A stretch of 64,000 bases of DNA, taken from contig NW_024466459.1 of NCBI RefSeq assembly GCF_017591425.1, forward strand, positions 5,580,001-5,644,000, written 5' to 3'. Every line of letters starts with the position of its first letter. The first letter of the stretch is position 1. Under the pieces are notes generated by a model. It searched no databases. It had not been told where the DNA came from and worked only from the letters and a program-made list of their open reading frames with translations. The position numbers and the translations under genes were made by a program. The stretch comes from Ochotona curzoniae. Its lineage: Eukaryota > Chordata > Mammalia > Lagomorpha > Ochotonidae. This document shows positions 11,491 through 23,098 of this stretch, piece by piece.

Positions 11491-12224
11491 TCATGTGAAT
11501 GTTTATAAAAGAACCAAGAGAAAGGGACATGAAGAATTGCTAGTTCACATCTGGGAAATGGCTTTTTAAGATCCTCCCCTTTCTCCTTGACCCTCCACAT
11601 CTTAGGTAAATAAATGCCCTGAATGGGTCTGAAGGTGTAGGCATATAGACTGGAGATCATTACAATTCAGTATGTCCTTGAACTCCAGGTTTTCCAAATC
11701 AAGGAATACATCATAGCATAATTTGATGAAAGTAGAAAAAAAAAATTTTTTTAAGAGGTTTCATTCAGTTGGCAAGAAAATCTACTTGGTAAGCAGCAGA
11801 ACGTCTGGTGCTGCTGAAAGCTTGCGAGGCAAGGCCAGGGTGAAGTGCCTGTGCTCCATGCGCCAGGGTGCGGGGTCACGGGAAGATTCCATCGCAGTCA
11901 GAGCTCTCCACCTTGCAAGTGTTCGAAGGCAAAAGCACTTAGTGGCTCAAATAGCACTTTGAAATGTGGTATCTCACGCCCCCTGGCGGCTACATAGGTT
12001 TTTATTTTGTTTTTGTTTTTTAATTATTATTTGAAGTAAAGAAAATGAAATCGGGAAATTACACAATGTCCGATATAGTTGCTCTTTGATCTTAACTCGC
12101 TCTGCCGAAATCGGTGATGAGGTCACTATTACTCTCAAACAAAAAAGAATTGTGACTGGTCTATTTTGGGTCTTCTAAGGATGAGTGAAGAGACTTCTCC
12201 AAAGCAGCAGGAACAGAAAGGGTT
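11491..12224. other. Unique DNA carrying a CTCF-like motif
   Basis: No coding signal was recognised. The notable element is the CTCF-like motif at 11975-11990, described separately. Confidence 0.5.
11975..11990 (-). promoter_or_regulatory. CTCF-binding-site-like motif (best in window)
   Basis: The plus strand reads CACGCCCCCTGGCGGC. The minus strand reads GCCGCCAGGGGGCGTG, which fits the CTCF core (CCANNAGGGGGCGC-like) with about one or two mismatches. CTCF is the zinc-finger insulator and loop-anchor protein. The site is not inside a recognised SINE. Occupancy cannot be judged from sequence. Confidence 0.55.
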
Positions 12225-12280
12225 TTGGTTGGTTGGTTGGTTGGTTGGTTGGTTGGTTGTGGTTGGTGGGTTGGTTGGTT
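12225..12280. repeat. (TTGG)n microsatellite
   Basis: About 12 TTGG units with one GTGGTTGGTGGG interruption. The repeated GG pairs give some potential for two-tetrad G-quadruplex formation. Confidence 0.95.
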
Positions 12281-12284
12281 TGAC

Positions 12285-13010
12285 TGAGACAGGGCAGCGC
12301 TAAGTTGGACTTCACAGCAGGCTTCCCTCCATTGGTTACTACCCAGCGGCAGGGACCTGACTATGCCTCGGGACTTCTGCTCTGGTGGAGCCCTCCTCAA
12401 TGTGGAGCCCTGCGCCCCTGGTGCTGCAGACGTGAGCATTTGAGCAGGCATTGAGTCAGACAGCAGGGCACTTGTGGAGCCAAGCAGCTGCACACCTGAG
12501 TGTGGAGCCCATAGTGCTGTCCGCAGCAGCATGACTTGCCCCCGCTGCATGGTGCTCAGGACGGCTTGCCAGCGTTACTTCTGCTTACAGGGGCATGCTC
12601 CCGCTCCAGTGCCTTCCCTCTGCTCCCGGAACGGCCCCCTGCACGGGCAACCTTTCTTTAGCCTTCACCCCTTGCACATGCTCACGGGTGCTGGGATCTG
12701 TGCACAGGATCCCAGGGCCTGCTTACGGGTTAGCGTTTGGAATGCGCTACTGGCTTGCCTGCTAAAGCCGGTGGAGCTGTTACAGATCGCACTCCGTCCT
12801 CGAGGTTCCCACATCCCCTTCTCATTCATCTGTCTTCTCTCTCCTCCCGTTCTCTTCTGGGTCCCCCTGCTGGTTTTTTGTTTGGTTGGTTGGTTTTGTT
12901 TTGTTTTTTCTCAAACTTCTATAAATTCATATCCACCCGTTTGATTTTGACTGTTCGGGAAATTTATTTTTTATTCACTGTCACCTCTGTTTGACTCTGT
13001 AACACTTGTA
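12285..13010. repeat. GC-rich, repeat-like block of unknown family
   Basis: A marked GC island in AT-rich surroundings. The word GTGGAGC recurs four to five times at irregular spacing (about 12385-12780). The block ends in a T-rich stretch with a second short TTGG run (12883-12896). Overlapping frames on both strands (129 codons minus, 156 codons plus) are open, as expected of GC-rich DNA. It may be an LTR, a lagomorph-specific repeat or a decayed CpG island. No family was recognised. Confidence 0.35.
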
Positions 13011-13147
13011 AGAATCCAGTCATTTCCTTAAGGTAAACTAAAAATCGCCTTAAAACTGCTGAGTTATTATACTGTGTTGCCCTGCTGCCTTTGAGGTGGA
13101 TCTAAAGGAAAAGGCTGCATTAATGATTTATAAAGAGAAATATTCCT

Positions 13148-13440
13148 GGGGCTCCCCAATGGTTCAGTAGCTAAATCCTCACCTTGCATGACCCGGAATC
13201 CCACATGGACGCTGGTTCGAGTCCCTGCTACTCCACTTTCCATCCAGCTCTCTACTTGTGGCCTGGGAAACCAGTAGAGGATGGTCCAAGGCCTTGGGAC
13301 CCGCGTGGGAGATTTGGACGAAGCTACTGGCTTAAGATCAGCTCAGCTCTGGCAATGGCGGCCACTTCAGGGCATTAAAAAGAGTGCTAGAGAGACAAGG
13401 GAGGGAACTTGGAGATATGTAGATGGCAATAAAAGACAAA
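13148..13440 (+). mobile_element. CSINE, partly degraded 3' end
   Basis: The head GGGGCTCCCCAATGGTTCAG and a B-box-like GGTTCGAGTCC are followed by TTGTGGCCTGGGAAACCAGT and GACCCGCGTGGGAGAT. The 3' end is disrupted after GCGGCCACTTCAGGG. Confidence 0.8.
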
Positions 13441-13792
13441 TTTATTTGGGTATAGGTATTTTATAAATCCATGTAGCGTTTCCTATCACAAACACATTTT
13501 ATGCACTTTTTGAAACTTGCTTACATTGTCTCCAAATTTTTGCTCCCAAGTAAATTTATCTTTTAATCTCATTTTCCTTAACTTGATGAAGTTCCCTCAT
13601 CTTGTCACAAGAGCTGAGTGCAAAAAGTAGCTTCTCTGACTTCTAAGTCTAATCTCAGTAAATCATTGTTGCAGTGAAGTTCCCCACCGCCAACACACGT
13701 GCTCTAAACTAAGAGAATTAGAGAAACTGATTCCTATCCTAGACTAATATAATATAGATGTCCACGAGATTAAGAAATATTTTATTGATGTT

Positions 13793-14115
13793 GTGAAGGG
13801 TTTACTGATTTATTTTGAAAGTCAGAATTGCACAGAGGAGGAAAGATGGAGGCAAAGAGAGAGAGAAATGAGAGGGGGGGCTACGTCCATTTTTTCACAT
13901 CCAGGAGACTGCAACAGGGAGTACTGAGAGAGGCCAAAGCCAGGAGGCAAGAGTTTCATAGCCCCAAACCTCAGGCTTACCTGCTACATGGCCCGTGTTA
14001 TTGGCAGGCAACTGAGTCTAAAGTGAAGAACCTGGGATCTGTACCAATTCCCCTTCATGGGGTGCTGGCATCAAAGGCAACAGCTTTTCCAACCCATCAC
14101 GATGTTGGCCACCAC
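13793..14115 (-). mobile_element. Old C-family SINE, antisense
   Basis: The plus strand has GATTTATTTTGAAAGTCAGA, AAAGCCAGGAG and a diverged TGGGATCTGTACC segment in the antisense C-repeat order. Strong divergence makes the borders approximate. Confidence 0.6.
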
Positions 14116-14269
14116 TTTGAGCAAAGGTTTGTTTGTTTTGTTTTTAATGTAATAATTAGTTGCCATATGAATCTGGACAAAGGGATTGGCAGAGGGCAAC
14201 AGATTTCTTTCAACCTGATCTCACATAGAGTTCTTTTAAGTTACAATGAGAAAAGGAAATCATTGGCAT

Positions 14270-14630
14270 GTCTGTAGAAAGGTTATACATTATTATTGTA
14301 GTTCTGTATACTTTCTATGATGACTGGTATGTGTGTGTGTTACCACCATTCCAATCAAGTTAGAAAATTTTCCTATCATCGTAATTGCTCTTATTACATT
14401 TGGGTCAGTTCCTTTCAGAGGTGCTGCTCCTCTGACTTCCATCAGCCTAGAAGAATTTTGACTAACTCAGAATTGCATCTAGATTTATGGAGCATGTTTT
14501 GCTTTGTTCAACTCACACATATTCTTGAGATTTATTCATGCTGTTATGCCTATCGATTGCACATTTATTTTTTATTATTTGCTGATAGATAAATATATTG
14601 TGTATCTGCCTGTCCTGTTGCTAGTTGTTG
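14270..14630 (-). mobile_element. Ancient L1 (L1M-type) 3' UTR, antisense
   Basis: The plus strand follows the reverse complement of an old mammalian L1 3' end: ACCACCATTCCAATCAAG, then TTGTTCAACTCACACATATT, then TTGAGATTTATTCATGCTGT and TTTATTATTTGCTGATAG. Recognised from memory of L1ME-like consensus order. Confidence 0.6.
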
Positions 14631-14648
14631 CACATAGTTGGTTATTAA

Positions 14649-14976
14649 AAGTAAAATGAGGGCCTGGCTTGTACGTGGCAAAATCCCATATGGGCACCAG
14701 TTCTAACTCTGACGGCCCTGCTTCCTATCCAGCTCTCTGCTTGCGGCCTGGGAAAGAGTTGAGGATGGCCCAAAGCCTTGGGACCCTGCACCTGCATTGG
14801 AGATCCGGAAGAGGCTCCTGGCTCCTGGCTTCGGATTGGCTCAGCTCCAGCCATTGCAGTCACTTGGATAGTGAACCATTGGATGGAAGATCTTCCAACC
14901 TATTTCTCCTCCTCTCTGCATATCTGCCTTTCCAATAAAAATAAATAAATCTCTTATTTTTTTTAAGTAAAATGAG
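14649..14976 (+). mobile_element. CSINE with 12-bp TSD and deleted A-box region
   Basis: Flanked by a perfect 12-bp duplication AAGTAAAATGAG (14649-14660 and 14965-14976). The element (14661-14964) starts GGCCTGGC but then jumps to GTGGCAAAATCCCATATGGG, so the tRNA-like A-box segment of the head is missing. The B-box region and the whole body down to the CCAATAAAAATAAATAAATC tail are intact. Confidence 0.9.
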
Positions 14977-15511
14977 TGAACTGTCCGGGTACAAGTTTCT
15001 CTTGGGGACACAGCTTTTCATTTTGCTGGGACAAGTTCCTGGGAATACAGCTTCTAGGTCAAACAAACAACATATTTTGAAATATAATTTTGTATTAAAG
15101 CAGAACTAGTACAAGCCAGAAAACAATTCTTTTATAGTTCCTTGAGGTTTAATCTTGTTGGATTATAATCCACTTTATTATTTAGGCTTTTTTTTTTAAT
15201 TGGAAACTTGCCTGCCCTAAGGGAATGTAGAATGGCCCTTGGTATGGCATAAGGCAGCACAGCTGTGCAGCAGCTTCTGTGCAAGCTTTTGTTCCCATGA
15301 ATGTTAGGGACTTGCAAAATGAAGAATTATGTACTCTAGATGAATTCCCACATAGCCCAAGTTGGTGTCTCCAGGAGACAATATATTTAAATCAAGACAA
15401 GAAGTCTTGGTGTTTTGTTTTGCTTTCATTTCTCCTACCCCACAATATAATTTAAGGATCATACATGTGCAAAGCGCCTAGGCCACTGGTTCTGCACTAT
15501 CTATGTGTATA

Positions 15512-15778
15512 TAGGAATACAGTTATAGAAAGAGAGGAGAGGCACAGAGACAGATCGTCCATCTACTGATTCAGTCCCCCAATGACCAGTTGGGCTGCTC
15601 TGAAGCCCAGGAGTCAGGAAATTTTTCCCAGCTCTCCCTTGTGGCTGCAGGGACCTCCATTGCTTTCCAAGGCCAACAGTATGAAGCTGGATGAGAAGTG
15701 AAGCAGCCAGGACTTGAGCCCGTCCACATGGGATGCTGGCACTGCAGGTACAGGCTTAGCCTGCCACTGTCCCAGCCC
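15512..15778 (-). mobile_element. CSINE, antisense, diverged
   Basis: The plus strand shows AGAGGCACAGAGACAGAT, CATTGCTTTCCAAGGCCAAC, AAGCTGGATGAGAAGTGAAG and a CCACATGGGATGCTGGCAC end, in antisense C-repeat order. Confidence 0.75.
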
Positions 15779-15859
15779 TGATTAAATGCTTCTTTGCTAA
15801 GCCTTTCAGGGTTCCATATACCCAAACATGCTTAAGAATCATGGATCATCCAGACCGGC

Positions 15860-15965
15860 AATTCCCAGGTGTGACTGTACATGAACGTCACCTAGGGAGT
15901 GTCAAAGTCGTTGTGTTCATGACACACTGCTGGATAAGGATTGCAGGAATCAGCACTGATTAAAC
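15860..15965. repeat. Possible MER5-like hAT fragment
   Basis: GGCAATTCCCAGGTGTGACT and AACGTCACCTAGGGAG resemble the ends of MER5A-type non-autonomous hAT elements. The resemblance is short and from memory. Confidence 0.25.
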
Positions 15966-17132
15966 CATCCCATTGGTTGCAGTGAATGACCAAGAATGAG
16001 AAAAATGGATCCCTCTCTGTCATGTGTGGCACAGCCAAGAGCCCCACTGTCGGAATCTCTGGGCTCTTGTTCTGTATCAACAGAATTATCACGACATTGG
16101 GAAGCACTGAGGAATGAGCACGCGTATCCTTTTCACAACAGTGCTTTGATTATGCGGCACCAAGATGCATTGTCATAATTATTTTTCTTTATCTTCTTGC
16201 CTCCCTCGTGAAAAAGGAGTGCACATTTAGTCTATGCTTTGGATGAAAAAATTAATATTTCAGTTACCTAATATGATAATCTTATGTAAAGGCATTCAAT
16301 AAATCCTCTCACTTGTTAATTTTATCCGGATATTCACATGAGTCTTGCTGCTGAATCAAAGCTAGTCTCAAGCATGGGGCACGTGGAAGTGAGCTTTATT
16401 TTAAGCAAGAACAGTGTTTACCATGTTAGCCTACCTAAAATCGTTGTGAAGCTTGAAACAATGGAATTCTCTAAAATACTGACCTGACTTTAATTTATAT
16501 AAATATAGTATGCATACACCATTTTAGAATGCATATATTTCATAAAGTGAACTTCCCTTTCCTGAAGAAAGGACTTATTAAGATGTTCTATTCGAATTTA
16601 TGAAGTACATGTTGGGTATGTTTCTGCTTCGTGGGGTTGGATTTGTACTTCAAGGACAACCTTGCTATTTGTTTTTACCAAGCTGACTGTGAGTGAGAAA
16701 CCGCACTGATCTCAGACACACACAGCTAACCAGAAAAGCCAAGGGAGCCCACATCCTCAGGCCGCTGATGGCATAACTTCTTCACTGGAGAATAGAGAGG
16801 ACAGACTCGTTGGGGCACTGAGCACAGAGGACAAGAGGACAGACACGCCGCCATGTCTTGGTGCTGCGTGGTCCTCTCTAAGCAGCCTAAGGTGAAGACA
16901 TTGCCACAGATACTGTCGCTGGCGGCTTTGCATGGGCGAGAAGTCCACAGGACCCACCGGCTTGGAGTCTAATCTGCAGAGCCAGAGGTATCAGGGAGGA
17001 GAGGGGACAACTTGATCCTGTGTAGGGAGGCAACATTATCTCCCTCACCTGCATCCACAAGGCACCAGACTTAATTTGCTAACAATGAACATGCACACCA
17101 TTGTTCAACTACAAAGCAACTCACATCATTTT
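15966..17132. other. Unique DNA, nothing firm
   Basis: No repeat or gene was recognised. The part at 16,240-16,560 is AT-rich with homeodomain-like TAAT words but has no distinct signal. Confidence 0.5.
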
Positions 17133-17403
17133 TCAGGTAGGGCATTTAGCCTAGGAGGTTAAGTGTGGTGGACGGTACCTACATCTCACAGTGTCCTGGT
17201 TCAAGTCCTAGATCTGCTTCATATTCTGGGTTCCCGTTCGTGTATAACCTGGCAGGAGACACTGATGGGTAAAGTTGGTGGACTTTGTGCAGTCCATGCA
17301 TACTAACAAATCTAATTCTAGGTTGCTGGCTTTGGCCTGGCCCAGTTGCTGTAGGTAATAGGGAAAGTGAACAGTGAAGTCTCTCAAATAAGTTGTAATG
17401 CAT
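17133..17403 (+). mobile_element. CSINE2-type (older C-family) SINE
   Basis: It begins GGGCATTTAGCCTAGGAGGT and continues GGTTCAAGTCCTAGATCTG (a B-box remnant). It has the TTGCTGGCTTTGGCCTGGCC segment and CTCTCAAATAAGT at the end, characteristic of the older C-family rather than the young pika form. Confidence 0.8.
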
Positions 17404-17616
17404 TTTTTTTTCTTATTCCTTGTTTTTAACTGTGAGCTCCTTACCTGTCGTGCCTCCCTGTACTAAGTGGATTTCAGTTTTTGGTAAAATACGGTAACTT
17501 GGTGGAGCACGTGTGTTGAAATAGATTAAGTCCATATGAATGACTCAATACCAGTGTGGTCAAAAATTACACTTAAACACTGGCTTTAGCCAAGAAAGCT
17601 CTTTGGACATCCAGGG

Positions 17617-17644
17617 TTTTTGTTTGTTTGTTTGTTTGTTTTTA
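17617..17644. repeat. (TTTG)n microsatellite
   Basis: About six TTTG units followed by TTTAAA. Confidence 0.9.
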
Positions 17645-17819
17645 AATTAATGCTATTTAATGTAGCATAGCTCGTGGGGCTTACCTACAAATAGGTTCAC
17701 GGTGCCATTTGAAGTTTGCACTAACTTCATTTTAGCTCAAAGCAGGAAGCTGGTCACAATGCCAATGACTTTTTTTTTCCCCCTTGTCGTCTTCAAAGGC
17801 TATTTGGATTGTCCATTGA

Positions 17820-18470
17820 TAATTTCAAATCAGTCTTTAGTAAATGTATTGTGATTTGTCTAATTATAAGCACAGCCAAATCTATATTAAATCTCTTTCA
17901 TGGCCCTACAGACCCTATCACACGTGAATATTTTAAACTCTAATTGGAGAAGTAGCTTGAGCAGCACGGAGTATAAATCGTTTGAATGACCTAGCTATCC
18001 CCCTCCGTCTGTGTCAAAGCACCAATCGCGCCTCTTTTGGGATTTCACCAGAACATAGCCTCTTGCTATGTGCCCTTTAAGCAGCCCCTGTCCATTCACC
18101 ATGCTGTTGGCCTACTGCCATCCTTTCTAGCACTCTTAAACTATAATTGGCAGTTGCTTGGCTATGAGTCAGTTAACTTTATTGCTACCTTTCCCAGTTG
18201 TCTTAACCATCGCAGGCCTTGACAGTTGGCAAATGGAGCCAACAGTTCTGATTTGTCACATAAAATCTCTTGTATGAATATTTTCCTCTAGGAAAAGTGA
18301 AAGTGAAATCTCATCCAGTCCCACCCTCTTTCCAAAACAATAAACATTTCCTGGCCTCCACATTTCCCTTAATCATTTAAAGCAGTGCAGTTGTTACGGA
18401 ATGGGCAGCTGAACCCTGTGCCTGCCTGGGCCATCTGTTGTGCTATTCCGTCTTTAAGAAGATGATTCAA
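17820..18470. promoter_or_regulatory. Candidate conserved non-coding element
   Basis: Repeat-free sequence with clustered homeodomain-type words (CTAATTATAAG, CTCTAATTGGAG, CTATAATTGG), a GAAAAGTGAAAGTGAAATC IRF-like tandem GAAA motif near 18,291-18,309, and intermediate GC content. There is no coding frame of note. This texture is typical of deeply conserved vertebrate enhancers, but conservation was not tested. Confidence 0.3.
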
Positions 18471-20997
18471 GTGACGGCAGGTCATGGCAGAGGGTGGATT
18501 CTATCAGGGAATGGATTTTGGTACTGTGTCATAGAAATCATAATCTAGAAACTTCAGAAGGATATTTCTTGTTTGTTTAGCAGCATTTAAAAATAGTGGG
18601 AAAATAAGACCTTTCCCTAAATACTTGTCTCTGGTTTTGTAGATTTTGTGATGTTATATCCACAAGTGACATACAATGACACAGGAGATCCAAGCAGTTT
18701 TAGTATTCTATTTTCTTAGGACTATATTTTCTATTACACAGTGGTGTTCTCAGACCTACAATTGAAGGTCTGAAAACTTATACATGACAAATGACATTAA
18801 GGAGAAAATAGTGAGAATAAATGTACTTTCATTAAATGAAATTACTCAAGTGGCTTTTAATTATTATTATCAACTATATTTCTGGTTTGTATTCATGAAA
18901 ATAATTGATTTTTTTAAAGCAGGCCTTAACCCAAGAATATAAACATCTAGTTTTTTTTTTTTCAATGTCAATGAAGTGCAAATACAGATTCTGAGTAGTA
19001 TGCACACCTTCAAACTTCAGGATATGTAAATATTACAGATAGTTTAAGCCGTAATTCCCACTCAGGGAAGATAACTGATTCACTTCAGACAAATGTTCAG
19101 TACAAAAATAGAAGCAAGGCTAGCAGTAAAAGCTGCAAAGCCACAATTGGTTACAATATAGGAAAGATTTCAATTATGAGGAATCCAAAAATGGAAACAT
19201 CTGCCTCTTCAAGTAGCAAAGTAAATAAAATCTGGAAATATTCGAAAAGGAGCATGGACATCTCAAAATCAAATCCATACTTTGAAGAGTTGAACAGATT
19301 GTCTCTTAAAATGACATAAATATGGACATTTGTGACAGGTGGGAAAAACAAGCATAGCTTCCTTCTTTGTGCCTCGGAGGAAATATACGTTCTTAATTCA
19401 CTTCTGTGAAGCAGGGTTCTAGCAGAGCTGATCCATGAAGAATAACCTAAGACAGACAGGGAAGACAAGGAAATGGAGATTATTTTGCAGAATAATTTGA
19501 CTTCGCTTGCGAACACTCTGATTTGTGATTCTAACGTTTTTGAAAGGAGAAATAATTTAGAGTATACTTTAAAAGTCTAGCATTTGGCATATCTTGGAAG
19601 GTCCTTGTTCAAGCCAAGGTCAATTTGTAAGGCTTCAGAAGGATGAGCTGTTGAATAACAAGATCACACTCACCATCATGTTGAAGAAGATGAGAATGTC
19701 TGTAGCACTTTGGAGGAAAAAAAAAGGGGGAGTGAATAATCCAAATATTTTCATAAAGTACCACCTTATCACAGATGCATACTTCTTACAACTTTCCTTT
19801 TTTTTGATTAGCATCTGTGTATTTTGTTGGCAGTGAGAGTGTTGCACCTTGAACAAGTGTTTCCCAGGCTCACCTGCAGATGTAAATGTGCATGTGATTA
19901 GCCAATGAAACACGAGTGAGATTGTAGAGCGCCAGAAGAGGGGGGTCACTCCACAGATAAGTTATTTCTGTTTTTGCTTTTGGTTTTTCTCATTTTGAGA
20001 CATGAAAGCCAGTTTAAAAGCACACCAACAGAACAGAATAGCAGGAACCTGTTTTTGCATTCATGCAGTTATTTGTGCTCTAGTTATATTATTATTCCTG
20101 GATGGCCCACTTCTAAATTTCTTATGTGTAATAGGTAAATAAATTCCTAACATTTCAGCTACCAAATCACACCTTTTTTTCAATCACCTGAAATCAATGC
20201 CAGGAACATGTTGTCCAGTCCATGTGGTCAAGGCCACAGGTTGTTTTGTCTGTTCTGTGCATTAGTTTCGCCTTTATATTTGCTCTAACTTTAGGTCTCT
20301 TTCTCTAGATAAAGAGAAAATGCCTGTTGACAATACACTTTCCCATAAGGAGTAGATGCGAGAATAATTTACAGAAAGGGCAAGAAGGAAATGATCTTGG
20401 AATCCAGCAAAGAAATCAAACGGAAGAATGTGCTGAACACTTTGACTTTGAAGTCTTTCTTACAGTAATTTTGAAAAGTCTTTTCTTCCCTAAAAGTGAA
20501 GTCATTCTGCTTTCCTGTGTAATAAATTTCTGTTCAAGAAAGCATTAATCTAAATTCTGATAACTTACTTCCTGTCTATAGTAATGTGTGGCAGGGATTT
20601 TCCTCACGTTGTTTTCGTTGTCCTCTGTCCTCTTGTATTCTATTCAATTCTTAGGTACTCAAAAATTTACTTAAATATGCCATATAAATTACTTGAAACC
20701 ATTCTTAGAACTGAAGAAAGCTGTAAGAAAACACAAACAATTTTTGTCCTAAACATAGTTTTTATATTATAACACAAATAGCTGTTATGGTTCCCCATTA
20801 TAAAGCTTCTGTTGTATTTCACAAATTAAAGATAGACAATTTTTTAACAATTTGGAATGCTTATTATAACTCTATATTAGTAGTGACACACAGGAAATTG
20901 TGCACTTTGTATCCAAATGATGAACTGTTGAAATAAAGATGAGGAGAAGACTGAATTGAAAGGAGTTTATGAAGACAAATGACTGTGCCCTCACCAG

Positions 20998-21104
20998 GAG
21001 AGAAAGGGAGTGAGGGAAGGAGAGGTACAGAGAAGTGTGAACAGAGAGAGGAGACAGACATAGAGCTGAGAGAGAGAGGGAGGAGAGAGAAGGAAAAAAG
21101 AGGC
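20998..21104. repeat. GA-rich low-complexity tract
   Basis: A long imperfect purine run on the plus strand (GAGAGAGAGAGGGAGGAG-type words), broken by few pyrimidines. Confidence 0.85.
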
Positions 21105-22770
21105 CAGATACAATGTGAGTTGTACATAAAAGATTGAATCAACAGCTCAGGAAAAAGCAGGCAAGGATGTAGTAAGACTTCATCATATTCTGCATTACTT
21201 ACATGAACTGATCATTTGATAATTGACAATAATTATATCACTGTACTTTGCTTGTCAATCAATACTGAGTGAATAATTTTTGCAGTGGTAAGTAACAGTT
21301 TTTGAAAGGCCAATGCACCTAACTTGAAGGGAAAAGGTCAGGGATGGGAAGAGATCAGAAACCATGGAAAATCATGTGAAGGAAATGAATGAGTTTAGAA
21401 CATTCGAAACCAGTGTGTTCAGATCACAATCCAATCCTACTTAATCCAATAAGAGCTGCTGATCTTCAAGTAACCACAGACTCCATCAACTTCAAATAGC
21501 TTTGAGACGTGTAAATCTCCCTCATCATTGTATTTTGGAAAGCGTTGCCTTGACACTGGCCCAAGGAACCACAATTATTTTCTAAAAATGGCAATCCTAC
21601 TTTTCTATAAGTAGTTCCAGGCAGAGAACATAGTCTAGCTGTTACAAATATACCATGCAAAAGTTCCTGAGACTTCCTGACTTCCAAAACAGGACATTGA
21701 GTAATTAAGCAAAAGTTTGCATTACTTGTCTTGATTCACTGGAAAAAGTAGTCTTCCTGTGGTTAGTATATTCATAAGGGTGTCACACAGGGCCATTTGT
21801 CTTGGCTCCACCTGTTGACAATGATCAATAATAGGTTTTAGCACTCAGCTACATAAAAGATTAGCGCTTACTTTCCATTGGAAAACATTCTTTGGAATCC
21901 ATACAATCATTTTAGAATCTGCTATAAAGATTCTTTCTGTGCAATTTATAGAAACATAAGCCTAAAGCACTTGATGTTTCAGACATGAAATTACAATAAT
22001 AGGGAAAATATGTTCTAATCCAGTCAGCTACTTGGATTAGCGTTCAATAAATATGGCCTGCTTTCAGAATTTTAAAATGCATCTAATAATAATACTAATA
22101 ATGTGACTAATAATATATTAAATACAAAATAGATTAATTGAATTTCAAAGTTTTGGCAAAAGGAGACCTCAGAACAGCTTACCCAAGAATATTGCACAGC
22201 CCATTCTTTTAGTTTTATTATACACAGAAATGGCTGTATACTATGCATTATTTTACCAATAAACATATAAACATTTTCATAATAGTGAGACAAATGTTAG
22301 CCTGAATGTTGCTGCAATATAAAATGAACTTGCCTGGAGGATGGTCAAAAATACAGTCAAGCTTGATGGAATTTCTGGGAATTGACTTAAACAGCTTCAC
22401 GTTGGCAACTAGACAAACAAAATATACAGAGCAATGGATATCTATGAAACTTAATTTGTTTTTGTCTTCCAAAACGACTCTAAGATTAATCCATAGAATG
22501 AATTCCAAATTGTTTTGTGATTAAAGCATTAGTGAATAAGTGGAAACATTCAGAAGATCTTAATTTAAGACCCTGTTAGGCTGTGCATCTAAGAATAGGC
22601 CACTATAATTTTCTAACTCTCATTTTTCTCATTAAAAATAAAATGTGCAATCATTCATAACATGATTAATGTGCTTTTGTCCTGTCCCCAGAAAACTGAG
22701 ACCTACATCATTTGAATACATGTTCTGAGTGTAAGAAAATACTCAGTGTATATGGGAGAGACAGAGGAAA

Positions 22771-23098
22771 GATGTTTGTGGCACAGCAGTTCATTGGCCA
22801 CTTGAGATGGGAGCCTGTTGTATCATGTTGCATAGGTTTGTTCCCAGCTCCACTTACAGATCAGCTTCCTGCGATTGTGCACTCTGAACTTGATGCGTTA
22901 AATACTTGGCTTCCGAAAGTCAATGTGGGAGGCACAGGTTGAGATCCAGCTCACTGGCGTTGGCCCTACCCAGTTCTGGCTGTTTTAGGAGTTTGGAGAG
23001 TGAATCACCAGGCACATCTTTCTCGCTTGCGCCACTCTCTTTGTCTCAATTTCTCCCTTTCAAATATAAAAGAAGTCAATCAAAATTTTTAAAGAAAA
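22771..23098 (+). mobile_element. CSINE2-type SINE
   Basis: Head GATGTTTGTGGCACAGCAGT, middle CAATGTGGGAGGCACAGG, then GCGTTGGCCCTACCCAGTTC and GGAGAGTGAATCACCAGG, ending CCCTTTCAAATATAAAAGA. Diverged but in the complete order of the older C-family. Confidence 0.75.

Larger units (their letters stand above)
17404..22770. other. Long unique stretch (about 5.4 kb)
   Basis: No SINE or L1 was recognised over more than 5 kb, the longest repeat-poor run in the window. It contains a TTTG microsatellite, a candidate conserved element and a GA-rich tract, listed separately. At 19,850-19,960 a CCAATGAAACACGAGTGAG word faintly recalls MLT1 LTRs. Confidence 0.5.

Noticed and set aside
12161..12944. Overlapping 129-codon (minus) and 156-codon (plus) open frames as genes
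   Set aside because: Both lie in the GC-rich block with TTGG repeats. Opposite-strand overlap and repetitive Thr/Gln/Pro runs point to composition-driven open frames.
13828..14277. 149-codon plus-strand frame as a gene
   Set aside because: It reads through an antisense C-family SINE and an old L1 tail.
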